Source: Streptococcus sp. S1 (GTDB taxonomy: Bacteria; Bacillota; Bacilli; Lactobacillales; Streptococcaceae). From it: a stretch of 64,000 nucleotides of DNA. Below the pieces are notes generated by a model. It was not told the DNA's origin. It ran no database searches and saw only the letters and a list, made by a program, of their open reading frames with translations. The stretch is taken from NCBI RefSeq assembly GCF_034137685.1, contig NZ_CP139418.1, positions 461,001-525,000 on the forward strand, given 5' to 3'. Shown in pieces: positions 47,484-56,807 of the stretch. The position numbers were made by a program, and so were the translations under genes. The first letter of the stretch is position 1. The number at the start of each line of letters is the position of its first letter.

Positions 47484-49322
47484 ATGAGCGAAAAAGAGCA
47501 AGAAATGACTTCGAAAAAGTTAGGGCTTCACGTGGGAGTTAGTTTTCAAGATACACGTGAAATTCGCGAAGTGCTAGATAAATCAGTCTTTCGTGAAGAA
47601 GAGCCGACTCATAGCCAGCAGGCAGAAGTATTGGAGGAGCCGGTTGCAATGGAAGGATTAGAGCCCATTAGTGATGCAAAGTCAGAACTAGTAGCAGAAC
47701 CTGAACGAGAATCAGACCAGGAACCGGAGCAACCGCTCAGTCGGATGAGTCGTCGTTCGCGTAAAGCGGGAGTTGAAGCAACAAAAGCGGAAGTACCTAG
47801 CGTAGAAGAGAACACGGAGGAGTTAGAGGCAGATGTAGTAGCTGGGTCTGTGCGCCGTCAATGGAAGCGTCCAGTCCCTATGGAGATTCCTCTTGTGTTG
47901 AGTCTCTTGATTAGTTTACTGCATGTCGGGGTGCCATTTTTAACCCGTTTTGCCACCAATCAACAATCTCAAAATTTGTATGCTGGCTGGGCAATGACAA
48001 AGGGTCAAGTACCGTTTGGTGATTTTTACGGAACCAATGGTCTCCTCTATTATGCAATCAACTGGTTGGGAAGTTTAGCTGGTGGACATTGGATCTTGAT
48101 GATCCTCCAAGCGATTGCCCTCTTCTTTGCGGGGACTTACCTCTATCGGGTTGTGCGCTTGCTGGTGTCTGATAAAGATACAGCGAAGAATGTCCAGTTG
48201 CTCTTTTATTTCTTGGTGCTAGGCCTTGGTTTTGGAGGGACTTATGTGACTCTCTTTAGCCTTCCAATCCTATTTGCCAGCATGAATTTCATTTTGGCTT
48301 ATCTGATTGGGTATCGTAAGGATGAAGGCTTTATCCTTTATGGTGCGATTGCAGCTGTGGCTTTCTTGATCGATCCGATGACCAGTGCCTTGTTTTATTT
48401 GTTGGCCTTCCTTGGATTAACAGCCTTTAATATCAAGCAGAAGAGATGGGCGCGTGGCTTTTATCAACTGCTAGCAGCTCTCCTTGGTTTTTCACTCGTC
48501 TTTTATCCAATTGGCTATATCACCGTTTTGAATCAGACTTTTGGCTATGCCATTAACCAAGTAACCTATGTCTTTAATGCCTTGAATTTCACGAATGGAC
48601 AGACCTTCAGTAATGTTATTTATTACGGATTGTTGGCGCTCGCCTTTGGTTTAGTCTCTGCCTTTTTGATGTCCTTTACTAAGCAAAGTAGCAGTGCTCG
48701 CCGGATCTTCCGCTTTATGGGATGGGCAGGTAGCCTGGTAGTCCTCGTCGTGTCTATTGGTCTTCCTGAACAAGGCGCTTACCAATTGTTGCCAATGTTG
48801 CCATTTGTTCTTCCCTTGTTTGCGATCTGGTTCTCACGAGATGGGGAAGAAAACGACGGTATCGAACGTCGTGGTCGGAAGAAGAAAAACAAGGAAGTTT
48901 GGGCCGCTTACTTTACGAGCCAAGTTTTCTTACCGCTAGTAGCCCTTGTCTATCTGTTGGCGAATCCAGTGGTTCAAGATGTCGTGCTTCAGTCTGGCCA
49001 ATCGAGTGAACGGAGCGCTATTGCCAGCTACATTAAACATCATACCAAGTCGAAAGATACCATTTATGCTTGGGATACAACGGCTACCATCTATCAAGAA
49101 AGTGATCGTTTGGCAGCTTCGGCCTTATTGACCCCGACGTCTTATCTGGGAATTAATGAAAATCGGACCAATGTAGTCCAACAAATCGATCGGTCTGAAC
49201 CGAAGTATATTGTGGTCAATAATCAGGTAGAGTTGACCTCCAATATGAAGGACTTGCTCAAAGAAAATTATCGTCTAGTTGAGAAGAAATACCGTCATTT
49301 CAAACTCTATCAACGCTCTTAA
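47484..49322 (+). CDS. Large polytopic membrane protein, glycosyltransferase-like (Ccs4 position)
   Basis: 612 residues. An acidic cytoplasmic N-terminal region of about 130 residues (repeated Glu-Pro, MSRRSRKAG) precedes about ten membrane segments. The first outside loop has the sequence GWAMTKGQVPFGDFYGTNG, and a soluble C-terminal part of ~110 residues ends the protein. The layout recalls GT-C (dolichyl-phosphate-mannose-type) glycosyltransferases. In pneumococcus I recall a competence-induced gene ccs4 at this place between cls and nrdD, but no ComX box is seen here. Function unknown. Confidence 0.75.
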   Translation: MSEKEQEMTSKKLGLHVGVSFQDTREIREVLDKSVFREEEPTHSQQAEVLEEPVAMEGLEPISDAKSELVAEPERESDQEPEQPLSRMSRRSRKAGVEATKAEVPSVEENTEELEADVVAGSVRRQWKRPVPMEIPLVLSLLISLLHVGVPFLTRFATNQQSQNLYAGWAMTKGQVPFGDFYGTNGLLYYAINWLGSLAGGHWILMILQAIALFFAGTYLYRVVRLLVSDKDTAKNVQLLFYFLVLGLGFGGTYVTLFSLPILFASMNFILAYLIGYRKDEGFILYGAIAAVAFLIDPMTSALFYLLAFLGLTAFNIKQKRWARGFYQLLAALLGFSLVFYPIGYITVLNQTFGYAINQVTYVFNALNFTNGQTFSNVIYYGLLALAFGLVSAFLMSFTKQSSSARRIFRFMGWAGSLVVLVVSIGLPEQGAYQLLPMLPFVLPLFAIWFSRDGEENDGIERRGRKKKNKEVWAAYFTSQVFLPLVALVYLLANPVVQDVVLQSGQSSERSAIASYIKHHTKSKDTIYAWDTTATIYQESDRLAASALLTPTSYLGINENRTNVVQQIDRSEPKYIVVNNQVELTSNMKDLLKENYRLVEKKYRHFKLYQRS

Positions 49323-49325
49323 GAA

Positions 49326-49404
49326 AATCAATATCTTGTGTTTTAGAAAGTTTTTTAGAATTTTCACCACAAGATATTGATTTTTATTTTTGGAGTGGTA
49401 TAAT
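49326..49404 (+). promoter_or_regulatory. NrdR boxes and promoter of nrdD
   Basis: AATCAATATCTTGTGT (49326-49341) and CCACAAGATATTGATT (49367-49382) match the NrdR box ACACwATATmTwGTGT in 12-13 of 16 positions, 41 bases apart. The second box overlaps the -35 (TTGATT, 49377-49382); the 16-base spacer leads to -10 TATAAT (49399-49404). The two boxes can also pair as a hairpin with T-tract, so the same DNA may terminate the upstream gene. Confidence 0.75.
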
Positions 49405-49444
49405 ACAACTTGTATGTAAATAAATGAAGAGAGGCATGTTTGGT

Positions 49445-51655
49445 ATGATCACCTTGAGAGAAGAAAAACTGAGAATGGCCCCGGATATTTTTGTTGAAAA
49501 ACGAGATGGCCGTCGTGTTCAATTCGATGTTGAAAAAATTTATAAAGCCTTGTTGAAGGCGACAGAAGAAGTGACTTCTCTCACTCCAGTGATGGAAGCC
49601 AAACTAGAAGCCATTGTCGATCGTGTAATCGCAGAGATTTTGGAACGTTTTCCAAATGGCGTGAAGATTTATGAGATCCAAAATGTTGTCGAACATGAAT
49701 TGCTTCAAGCCAATGAATATGCGATTGCTGAGAGCTACATTACTTATCGGACTCAACGGGATTTTGAGCGCTCAAAAGCGACGGATATCAACTTTACGAT
49801 TGGAAAACTCCTCAACAAGGACCAAGCGGTTGTCAATGAAAATGCCAATAAGGACAGCGATGTCTTTAATACGCAACGGGATTTGACGGCAGGGATCGTT
49901 GGTAAGTCTATTGGTCTTAAAATGTTGCCTAAACACGTAGCCAATGCCCACCAAAAAGGGGATATCCACTACCATGATTTGGACTATAGCCCTTATACAC
50001 CGATGACCAACTGCTGTTTGATCGATTTTGAAGGCATGCTCAGAAATGGCTTTAAAATTGGGAATGCAGAAGTCGAAAGTCCTAAGTCCATCCAAACTGC
50101 AACGGCTCAAATCTCGCAGATTATTGCCAATGTAGCTTCTAGTCAGTACGGGGGTTGCTCGGCTGACCGGATCGATGAGGTCCTGGCCCCTTATGCAGAA
50201 AAGAACTACCAAAAACACTTGGCAGATGCCAAAGAGTGGGTGCTTCCTGAAAAGCAAGAGGACTATGCTTGGAGCAAGACTCAAAAAGATATCTATGATG
50301 CCATGCAATCGCTGGAATATGAGATCAATACCCTCTTTACTTCGAACGGGCAAACTCCCTTTACTTCGCTTGGCTTTGGTCTTGGAACCAATCGCTTCGA
50401 ACGGGAAATCCAAAAGGCGATTTTGGAAATCCGGATTAAGGGACTTGGATCGGAACATCGGACAGCCATCTTTCCAAAACTGATCTTTACCCTCAAGCGG
50501 GGGCTCAACCTAGAACCTGGAACGCCCAACTATGATATCAAGCAATTGGCCTTGGAATGTGCGACGAAGCGCATGTACCCAGACGTTTTGTCTTATGACA
50601 AGATTGTCGAGTTGACAGGCTCCTTCAAGGTGCCGATGGGATGTCGCTCTTTCCTTCAAGGTTGGAAGGACGAGAATGGTGTGGAAGTTAATTCTGGCCG
50701 GATGAATCTTGGGGTCGTGACCGTCAATTTACCTCGGATTGCCTTGGAATCGGGCGGAGACAAGGAGAAGTTCTGGCAAATCTTTAATGAACGGATGAAC
50801 ATCGCTGAAGATGCCTTGGTTTACCGCGTGGAACGCACCAAAGAAGCGACACCAGCCAATGCGCCGATCCTCTACCAATATGGGGCTTTCGGGAAACGCT
50901 TGGGTAAATATGATCAGGTAGATCAGCTCTTCCGTCATCGCAGAGCAACCGTTTCTCTTGGCTATATCGGACTCTATGAAGTTGCAACCGTCTTTTATGG
51001 TCCAAATTGGGAACACAATCCAGAAGCCAAACAATTCACGATCGATATCATCAAGGATATGAAAGCGCGCGTGGAAGAATGGTCTGACCAGTATGATTAC
51101 CACTTCTCTATCTATTCGACTCCGTCAGAAAGCTTGACAGACCGCTTCTGTCGCCTGGATACGGAGAAATTTGGTAAGGTTCCAGATATCACAGACAAGG
51201 AATACTACACCAATAGTTTCCACTACGATGTTCGTAAGAACCCAACGCCATTTGAGAAGTTGGATTTTGAAAAAGTCTATCCAGAAGCTGGGGCGTCTGG
51301 TGGTTTTATCCACTACTGTGAATACCCTGTGCTCCAACAAAATCCAAAAGCCCTTGAAGCGGTTTGGGATTATGCCTATGACCGGGTCGGTTATCTCGGA
51401 ACCAATACGCCGATTGACCGTTGTTACAAGTGTGATTTTGAGGGAGACTTCACGCCGACTGAGCGCGGATTTGCTTGTCCAAACTGTGGCAATAGCGATC
51501 CGAAAACGGTTGATGTGGTCAAACGGACCTGTGGTTATCTAGGAAACCCTCAAGCTCGTCCGATGGTCAATGGCCGTCATAAGGAAATTGCTGCACGGGT
51601 CAAACACATGAATGGATCCACTATCAAATCAGCTGGACACCAAGTGACAAATTAG
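49445..51655 (+). CDS. nrdD: Anaerobic ribonucleoside-triphosphate reductase (class III)
   Basis: 736 residues from the ATG at 49445, behind GAGAGG; an ATG at 49424 lacks a ribosome site. N-terminal ATP-cone (VEKRDGRRVQFDVEKIYKAL), catalytic 10-strand barrel, zinc site CYKC...CPNC near the C-terminus and glycyl-radical loop RTCGYLGNPQARPM. It makes dNTPs without oxygen, after activation by NrdG encoded 0.7 kb downstream. NrdR boxes upstream imply control by dNTP level. Confidence 0.96.
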   Translation: MITLREEKLRMAPDIFVEKRDGRRVQFDVEKIYKALLKATEEVTSLTPVMEAKLEAIVDRVIAEILERFPNGVKIYEIQNVVEHELLQANEYAIAESYITYRTQRDFERSKATDINFTIGKLLNKDQAVVNENANKDSDVFNTQRDLTAGIVGKSIGLKMLPKHVANAHQKGDIHYHDLDYSPYTPMTNCCLIDFEGMLRNGFKIGNAEVESPKSIQTATAQISQIIANVASSQYGGCSADRIDEVLAPYAEKNYQKHLADAKEWVLPEKQEDYAWSKTQKDIYDAMQSLEYEINTLFTSNGQTPFTSLGFGLGTNRFEREIQKAILEIRIKGLGSEHRTAIFPKLIFTLKRGLNLEPGTPNYDIKQLALECATKRMYPDVLSYDKIVELTGSFKVPMGCRSFLQGWKDENGVEVNSGRMNLGVVTVNLPRIALESGGDKEKFWQIFNERMNIAEDALVYRVERTKEATPANAPILYQYGAFGKRLGKYDQVDQLFRHRRATVSLGYIGLYEVATVFYGPNWEHNPEAKQFTIDIIKDMKARVEEWSDQYDYHFSIYSTPSESLTDRFCRLDTEKFGKVPDITDKEYYTNSFHYDVRKNPTPFEKLDFEKVYPEAGASGGFIHYCEYPVLQQNPKALEAVWDYAYDRVGYLGTNTPIDRCYKCDFEGDFTPTERGFACPNCGNSDPKTVDVVKRTCGYLGNPQARPMVNGRHKEIAARVKHMNGSTIKSAGHQVTN

Positions 51656-51666
51656 AAAAGGACATT

Positions 51667-52347
51667 ATGGGAAAATACCAATTAGATGATAAAGGTAAGG
51701 CTCAGGTTCAACGATTCCACGAGAAGCATTCAAAGGGTGGAATCAATAAAAAAGACCGAGTAGCCAGCCTGAGAGAACAATTTTTAAATAAGAATAAAAA
51801 AAAAGTGAGAGTCCGCTCTCGCTTTTCTCGTATGGGGGAGGTAAAGATGGAATTACGTAGACCAACATTAGCAGATAAAGAAACCATTCTAAACATGATG
51901 ACAGAGTTCGAAGAGACCCAGTCGGCCCACGACGGCGGCTTTTGGGATGCTGAGAACTTTGATTATGAGGAGTGGCTAGAAACTAACCTTAATAAAGAAA
52001 TGGGAATAGGATTGCCTGAAAATCGCGTTCCATCAATTCAGTTCGTATTGTTTGATGAATCAGGTCATGCTTTAGGTTTTTTGAATCTACGGCTGAGACT
52101 AAATGAGGGGTTGTTGAATTATGCTGGCCATATCGGTTATTCCATCCGCCCTTCTGAAAGGGGAAAAGGTTATGCCAAGGAAGCTCTCTATCAAGGTCTG
52201 CAACTAGCTAAAGAAAAGAACATCCATCGTGCTCTGGTGACATGTAGCACGGAAAATCCTGCCAGTCGAGCGGTTATCTTAGCTAATGGCGGTCAATTTG
52301 AAGATGTTCGAAATGGAACGGAGCGTTATTGGATAGAAGTGGAGTAG
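51667..52347 (+). CDS. Small basic protein fused in frame to a GNAT acetyltransferase
   Basis: As read, a 226-residue frame. Residues 1-46 form a small basic sequence (MGKYQLDDKGKAQVQRFHEK; REQFLNKNKKK). Residues 61-226 form a complete GNAT N-acetyltransferase with the acetyl-CoA loop GYSIRPSERGKGYAKEAL and SRAVILANGGQFEDV. The joint is a tract of nine A (51796-51804); with eight A the first protein would end at TGA 51806-51808. The acetyltransferase has its own ATG at 51847 behind GGGGGAGG. I think it is two genes joined by tract length. Both lie in the nrdD-nrdG operon. Acetyl acceptor unknown. Confidence 0.7.
   Translation: MGKYQLDDKGKAQVQRFHEKHSKGGINKKDRVASLREQFLNKNKKKVRVRSRFSRMGEVKMELRRPTLADKETILNMMTEFEETQSAHDGGFWDAENFDYEEWLETNLNKEMGIGLPENRVPSIQFVLFDESGHALGFLNLRLRLNEGLLNYAGHIGYSIRPSERGKGYAKEALYQGLQLAKEKNIHRALVTCSTENPASRAVILANGGQFEDVRNGTERYWIEVE
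51796..51826 (+). other. Nine-A tract and hairpin at the gene joint
   Basis: Poly-A (51796-51804) is followed by the stem GTGAGAG / CTCTCGC and a T-run, a terminator-like structure that would follow the stop codon of the short gene if the tract had eight A. Confidence 0.6.
51835..51849 (+). promoter_or_regulatory. Internal ribosome site and start of the acetyltransferase
   Basis: GGGGGAGG followed at a six-base distance by ATG (51847-51849) allows separate translation of a 166-residue GNAT protein. Confidence 0.6.
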
Positions 52348-52351
52348 AAGG

Positions 52352-52957
52352 ATGACATGGAATACACCAAAACCAGGTGAGTGGAAGAGTGAAGAACTGA
52401 GTCAAGGTCGCATCATCGACTACAAGGCTTTTAACTTTGTCGATGGCGAAGGGGTGCGCAATTCCCTTTATGTGGCGGGTTGCATGTTTCACTGTGAGGG
52501 CTGTTACAATGTAGCGACCTGGTCTTTCAATGCAGGCATTCCCTATACCAAAGAGTTGGAAGAGCAGATCATGGCAGATCTGGCCCAACCCTATGTCCAG
52601 GGTTTGACCCTACTTGGAGGGGAACCCTTTCTCAACACTGGCATCCTTCTGCCCTTGGTCAAGCGCGTGAGAAAAGAGTTGCCTGATAAAGATATCTGGT
52701 CTTGGACAGGCTACACCTGGGAAGAAATGATGCTAGAGACACCAGACAAACTAGAGCTTCTATCACTGATTGATATTCTGGTCGATGGGCGCTATGATAA
52801 GAGCAAGCGCAACCTCATGTTGCAGTTCCGTGGCTCTTCTAACCAGCGGATCATTGATGTTCAAAAATCATTGAAAGAAGGAAAAGTCGTCATCTGGGAT
52901 AAGCTCAATGACGGAAGGGAAAGTTTTGAGCAGGTCAAGCGGGACGATCTTTTGTAA
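52352..52957 (+). CDS. nrdG: Anaerobic ribonucleotide reductase activating protein
   Basis: 201 residues. Radical-SAM iron-sulphur motif in AGCMFHCEGCYN (Cys-x3-Cys-x2-Cys), GGEPF loop after it. It creates the glycyl radical on NrdD using SAM. It starts four bases after the acetyltransferase stop; terminator follows. Confidence 0.95.
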   Translation: MTWNTPKPGEWKSEELSQGRIIDYKAFNFVDGEGVRNSLYVAGCMFHCEGCYNVATWSFNAGIPYTKELEEQIMADLAQPYVQGLTLLGGEPFLNTGILLPLVKRVRKELPDKDIWSWTGYTWEEMMLETPDKLELLSLIDILVDGRYDKSKRNLMLQFRGSSNQRIIDVQKSLKEGKVVIWDKLNDGRESFEQVKRDDLL

Positions 52958-52964
52958 TCACTTC

Positions 52965-52995
52965 AAAAAACCGGGTTTTGCACTCGGTTTTTTTG
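52965..52995 (+). terminator. Terminator of the nrdD-nrdG operon
   Basis: AAAAAACCG / CGGTTTTTT stem with T-tract of seven. Confidence 0.9.
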
Positions 52996-53109
52996 GATTC
53001 TCTGCATAAGTATACAAGAGATTTCTCAAGTTTTAGAAAACGCTTATTTTATAAATGTCTATAATGGACAAAATGGTGATAATTAATGCATTTTTTAATA
53101 AAAATATGT

Positions 53110-53115
53110 TACAAT
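53110..53115 (+). promoter_or_regulatory. Polysaccharide operon promoter
   Basis: Extended -10 TGTTACAAT (TACAAT 53110-53115), 30 bases before the wzg ATG; the -35 is weak. A second TATAAT lies at 53060-53065. Confidence 0.5.
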
Positions 53116-53145
53116 AAATATGATTAGGACTAATTGGAGGTATTT

Positions 53146-54615
53146 ATGTCACAAAGGAGACGGTGCCGTCGTTCAGAACATAAGTGGGGGCAATTGCGAA
53201 TCATTAATTCCGTATTGCTTATTTTTTTGCTTATGAGTGCAAGTTGGGCGACCTATACCATGTTGGCCAATAACATCTTGGCTTTTCGCTATGTTAATAT
53301 TCTCGTGATTGTACTACTAGCTCTTCTCTTGCTCTTGTCAGCTTGGTTTGTGATCAAAAATCAGGCCAAAAAGACAACGTTCGTCCTGCTTCTTGTCGGC
53401 TTATTGGCTAGTTCAGGAGTTTTGTTTGCTAGCCAACAGCTTTTGAATCTGACCAGTAATGTCAATGGCCACTCTAACTATACAGAGTTTGAGATGGCTG
53501 TCTATGTCAAGAAAGACAGTGACATCAAAGATATCAAAGAAATCAAGGAAGTGGTGGCACCAAAGGGCAACAATAACGAAGCCAATCTTACTGCCCTCTT
53601 GGACAACATCAAAAAGACCAAGGGTCAGGAAATTTCTGTAGTGGATGCACCGACTTATCTAGATGCCTATAAGAGTCTGCAGGAAGGGAATGCCTCTGCT
53701 ATGGTCCTCAACAGTACCTTTGAGGATACCATTGCCGCAGAAGATGCGGACTATGCGAAGAAGTTGAAGAAAATCTATTCCTACAAGATCCGAAAAGAAG
53801 TGGCAGCGACGAGCAAGGTGTCTGCCAATGCGGATGTCTTTAACATCTATGTCAGCGGGATCGATACCTATGGTCCGGTAACCTCGGTTTCTCGTTCAGA
53901 TGTCAATATCATCATGACGGTCAATCGGAAGACCAAGCAAGTCCTATTGACAACGACACCACGGGATGCCTATGTACCGATTGCAGATGGTGGTAATAAC
54001 CAAAATGATAAGTTGACCCATGCGGGGATCTACGGAGTGGATGCTTCTATCCATACCCTTGAGAATCTCTATGATATCAAGCTCAACTACTACGTTCGTC
54101 TCAATTTCACATCCTTCCTCAAGTTGATTGACCTTCTAGGGGGAATCGATGTGGAAAATGACCAGGAATTCACGAGCCTTCATGGCAAGTTCCATTTCCC
54201 AGTTGGCAAAGTCCATTTGAATTCGGAGCAAGCCCTCGGTTTTGTTCGCGAACGCTACTCTCTTCAAGGTGGCGACAATGACCGTGGGAAAAACCAAGAA
54301 AAAGTCATTGCAGCTATTATCAAAAAGTTGACCTCTACTAAGGTTTTAAGCAACTACAATGAGATTATCGGAAACCTCCAAGATTCTGTCCAAACCAACA
54401 TGCAGTTGCCGACTATGATGAACTTGATCAATACCCAGCTAGAATCGGGTGGCTCTTATGAGGTGACTTCTCAAGCGATCACCGGTCAAGGACGCACCGA
54501 CTTACCATCTTATGCCATGCCTGGTTACAACCTCTATGTCATGGAGTTGGATCAAGCCAGCTTGACCAAGGCTAAGGAAACCATTCAAAAAGTAATGGAA
54601 GGAAAAGAAAAATGA
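53146..54615 (+). CDS. wzg: LytR-CpsA-Psr family protein Wzg (CpsA)
   Basis: 489 residues from the ATG at 53146 (TTGGAGG upstream). About three N-terminal membrane segments, then an accessory domain and the LCP catalytic domain ([35 protein letters not shown]). LCP proteins attach polymers to peptidoglycan outside the cell. First gene of the polysaccharide locus, overlapping the next by four bases. Confidence 0.94.
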   Translation: MSQRRRCRRSEHKWGQLRIINSVLLIFLLMSASWATYTMLANNILAFRYVNILVIVLLALLLLLSAWFVIKNQAKKTTFVLLLVGLLASSGVLFASQQLLNLTSNVNGHSNYTEFEMAVYVKKDSDIKDIKEIKEVVAPKGNNNEANLTALLDNIKKTKGQEISVVDAPTYLDAYKSLQEGNASAMVLNSTFEDTIAAEDADYAKKLKKIYSYKIRKEVAATSKVSANADVFNIYVSGIDTYGPVTSVSRSDVNIIMTVNRKTKQVLLTTTPRDAYVPIADGGNNQNDKLTHAGIYGVDASIHTLENLYDIKLNYYVRLNFTSFLKLIDLLGGIDVENDQEFTSLHGKFHFPVGKVHLNSEQALGFVRERYSLQGGDNDRGKNQEKVIAAIIKKLTSTKVLSNYNEIIGNLQDSVQTNMQLPTMMNLINTQLESGGSYEVTSQAITGQGRTDLPSYAMPGYNLYVMELDQASLTKAKETIQKVMEGKEK

Positions 54616-55343
54616 TTGATATCCACTCGCACATCGTCTTTGATGTGGATGATGGACCAAAGACAAGAGAAGATACGCGTGCCTTATTGGAAGAAAGCTA
54701 TCGCCAAGGGGTACGGACCATTATCTCCACTTCTCATCGCCGCAAGGGGATGTTTGAAACTCCCGAAGAAAAGATTTCTGAAAATTTTCAAGAAGTGAAA
54801 AAAATTGCGGCAGAGGTCGCGCCAGATTTAACGATTCATTATGGGGCAGAGATCTACTTTACCAATGATGTCTTGAAAAAACTGGAAGAAAAGATCATTC
54901 CACGTTTGGCAGATACGCGCTTTGCTCTGATCGAATTCAGCATGGGAACACCTTACAAGGAGATTCATACCGCTTTGGACCGCTTACTCCATCTAGGTGT
55001 GACACCAGTTGTGGCCCATATCGAGCGCTACAAGTGCTTGGAGAAAAATGAGGAGCGCGTGCAAGAGATGATTAACATGGGCTGCTACATGCAGATCAAT
55101 AGTTCTAGTGTTCTCAAGCCTCGCCTCTTTGGGGATGAACAAAAACAACTCAAAAAACGAGCTCGGTACTTCTTAGAAAAAGACTTGGTACACTTTGTTG
55201 CCAGTGATATGCACAATGTAGATAAACGACCGCCTTATATGGCAGAAGCCTATCGCTTGATCAAGGAAGAATACGGAGAACAAAGAGCACAAGCTCTCTT
55301 TGTCAGCAATCAAGAACTCTTGTTAGCGGATGAATTAATCTAA
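54612..55343 (+). CDS. wzh: Tyrosine-protein phosphatase Wzh (CpsB)
   Basis: 243 residues. PHP-domain metal residues in [27 protein letters not shown] and SDMHN. It removes phosphate from the Tyr cluster of Wze, tuning polymer length. Confidence 0.95.
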   Translation: MIDIHSHIVFDVDDGPKTREDTRALLEESYRQGVRTIISTSHRRKGMFETPEEKISENFQEVKKIAAEVAPDLTIHYGAEIYFTNDVLKKLEEKIIPRLADTRFALIEFSMGTPYKEIHTALDRLLHLGVTPVVAHIERYKCLEKNEERVQEMINMGCYMQINSSSVLKPRLFGDEQKQLKKRARYFLEKDLVHFVASDMHNVDKRPPYMAEAYRLIKEEYGEQRAQALFVSNQELLLADELI

Positions 55344-55387
55344 CCATGAAACAGGTGGAGAGATCCACACGAAGGAGTAATTAGGAA

Positions 55388-56083
55388 ATGAACAATCAAG
55401 AAAATCAAGCAGTGGAAATTGATGTTTTCGCTATGCTGAAGACCCTATGGAAACGCAAGTTCTCAATCGTTTTGGTCGCTCTTGTCTTTGCCATCGCAGC
55501 ATTTGGCTATAGTGCCTTTTTAGCCAAGAAAGAATACCAAAGTACTAGCCGGATCTATGTGGTCAGTCGTCAAAACCAAGACAACAATGCCTTGACAAAC
55601 TCGGATTTGCAGGCGGGTTCTTACTTGGTTAAAGACTACCGTGAGATCATCCTTTCTCAAAATGTATTGAGTCAGGCCATCGAAGAATTGAAACTCGATC
55701 TGACACCAGCTGAGCTGTCGAAAAAGATCAGTGTATCCGTTCCGACAGATACTCGTATCCTTTCCATCACGGCTAAGGATGGAGATCCAAAAGAAGCGGC
55801 CCGCATTGCCAATGGCCTTCGAAATGTAGCAGCTGCAAAGATCATCTCTGTGACCAAGGTGTCAGATGTTACGACTTTGGATGAAGCAGAAGTGCCTCAA
55901 TCACCTTCTTCACCAAATATCCGACGCAATGTCCTTCTTGGCTTTATTGCTGGAGCTGGCTTGATGGTGGTTCTCATGGTCGTAGTAGAAGTCTTGGACG
56001 ATCGTGTCAAGAGACCAGAGGATATCGAAGAATTGATGGGCTTCACCTTACTTGGTATTGTGCCAGATATTAAGAAATTGTAG
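55388..56083 (+). CDS. wzd: Chain-length/kinase adaptor Wzd (CpsC)
   Basis: 231 residues, Wzz domain. Membrane segments near residues 28-48 and 180-200 flank an outside region ([16 protein letters not shown]). The cytoplasmic tail activates the Wze kinase. Confidence 0.94.
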   Translation: MNNQENQAVEIDVFAMLKTLWKRKFSIVLVALVFAIAAFGYSAFLAKKEYQSTSRIYVVSRQNQDNNALTNSDLQAGSYLVKDYREIILSQNVLSQAIEELKLDLTPAELSKKISVSVPTDTRILSITAKDGDPKEAARIANGLRNVAAAKIISVTKVSDVTTLDEAEVPQSPSSPNIRRNVLLGFIAGAGLMVVLMVVVEVLDDRVKRPEDIEELMGFTLLGIVPDIKKL

Positions 56084-56095
56084 ACCGAGGAACGC

Positions 56096-56788
56096 ATGAA
56101 TACATTAGAAATTTCAAAAAATAAACTACAAGAAATCCATAAGGCAGAGGAGTATTTCAATGCTCTTGCGACGAATATCCAATTGAGTGGTGTGAATCTG
56201 AAAGTCATCGCTGTCTCATCTGTTCAAGAAAACGAAGGAAAATCAACCACTTCAACCAACTTGGCCGTTGCCTTTGCGCGTGCGGGTTATAAGACTCTCT
56301 TAGTCGACTGCGATATCCGGAACTCTGTCATGACAGGGGTTTTCCGTAGCCGTGATAAGATCCAAGGATTGACTGACTTCTTATCTGGTCGTAGCCAATT
56401 GAACCAAATTTTATATCCTACTGATTTTCCAAACTTGGATATCATCGAATCTGGACAGGTCGCGCCAAACCCAACGGGTCTCTTGCAAAGTAAGAACTTC
56501 ACCGTGATGATGGATGCCCTACGTGAGCATTTTGACTACATCATCGTCGATACACCTCCAATCGGAATCGTGATCGATGCGGCGATTATCGCTCAACGCT
56601 GTGATGGAACCGTCTTGATCACGGAATCTGGTGCCAATGGACGCAAGGCTGTCCAAAAGGCGAAGGAACAATTAGAACAAACAGGCACCCCTTTCTTAGG
56701 AGTAGTGCTCAATAAATTTAACATTAAAGCTACCGAGTATGGTTCGTATGGTGGATATGGATCTTACGGGGAATATGGGAAAAAGTAA
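56096..56788 (+). CDS. wze: Tyrosine-protein kinase Wze (CpsD)
   Basis: 230 residues, BY-kinase. Walker A ENEGKSTTSTNLA, Walker A' TLLVDCDIRNS, Walker B YIIVDTPP. The C-terminal cluster YGSYGGYGSYGEYGKK has six Tyr, the autophosphorylation sites reset by Wzh. Works with Wzd at the membrane. Confidence 0.95.
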   Translation: MNTLEISKNKLQEIHKAEEYFNALATNIQLSGVNLKVIAVSSVQENEGKSTTSTNLAVAFARAGYKTLLVDCDIRNSVMTGVFRSRDKIQGLTDFLSGRSQLNQILYPTDFPNLDIIESGQVAPNPTGLLQSKNFTVMMDALREHFDYIIVDTPPIGIVIDAAIIAQRCDGTVLITESGANGRKAVQKAKEQLEQTGTPFLGVVLNKFNIKATEYGSYGGYGSYGEYGKK

Positions 56789-56807
56789 AGAATAGGATCG
56801 AGGGAAA

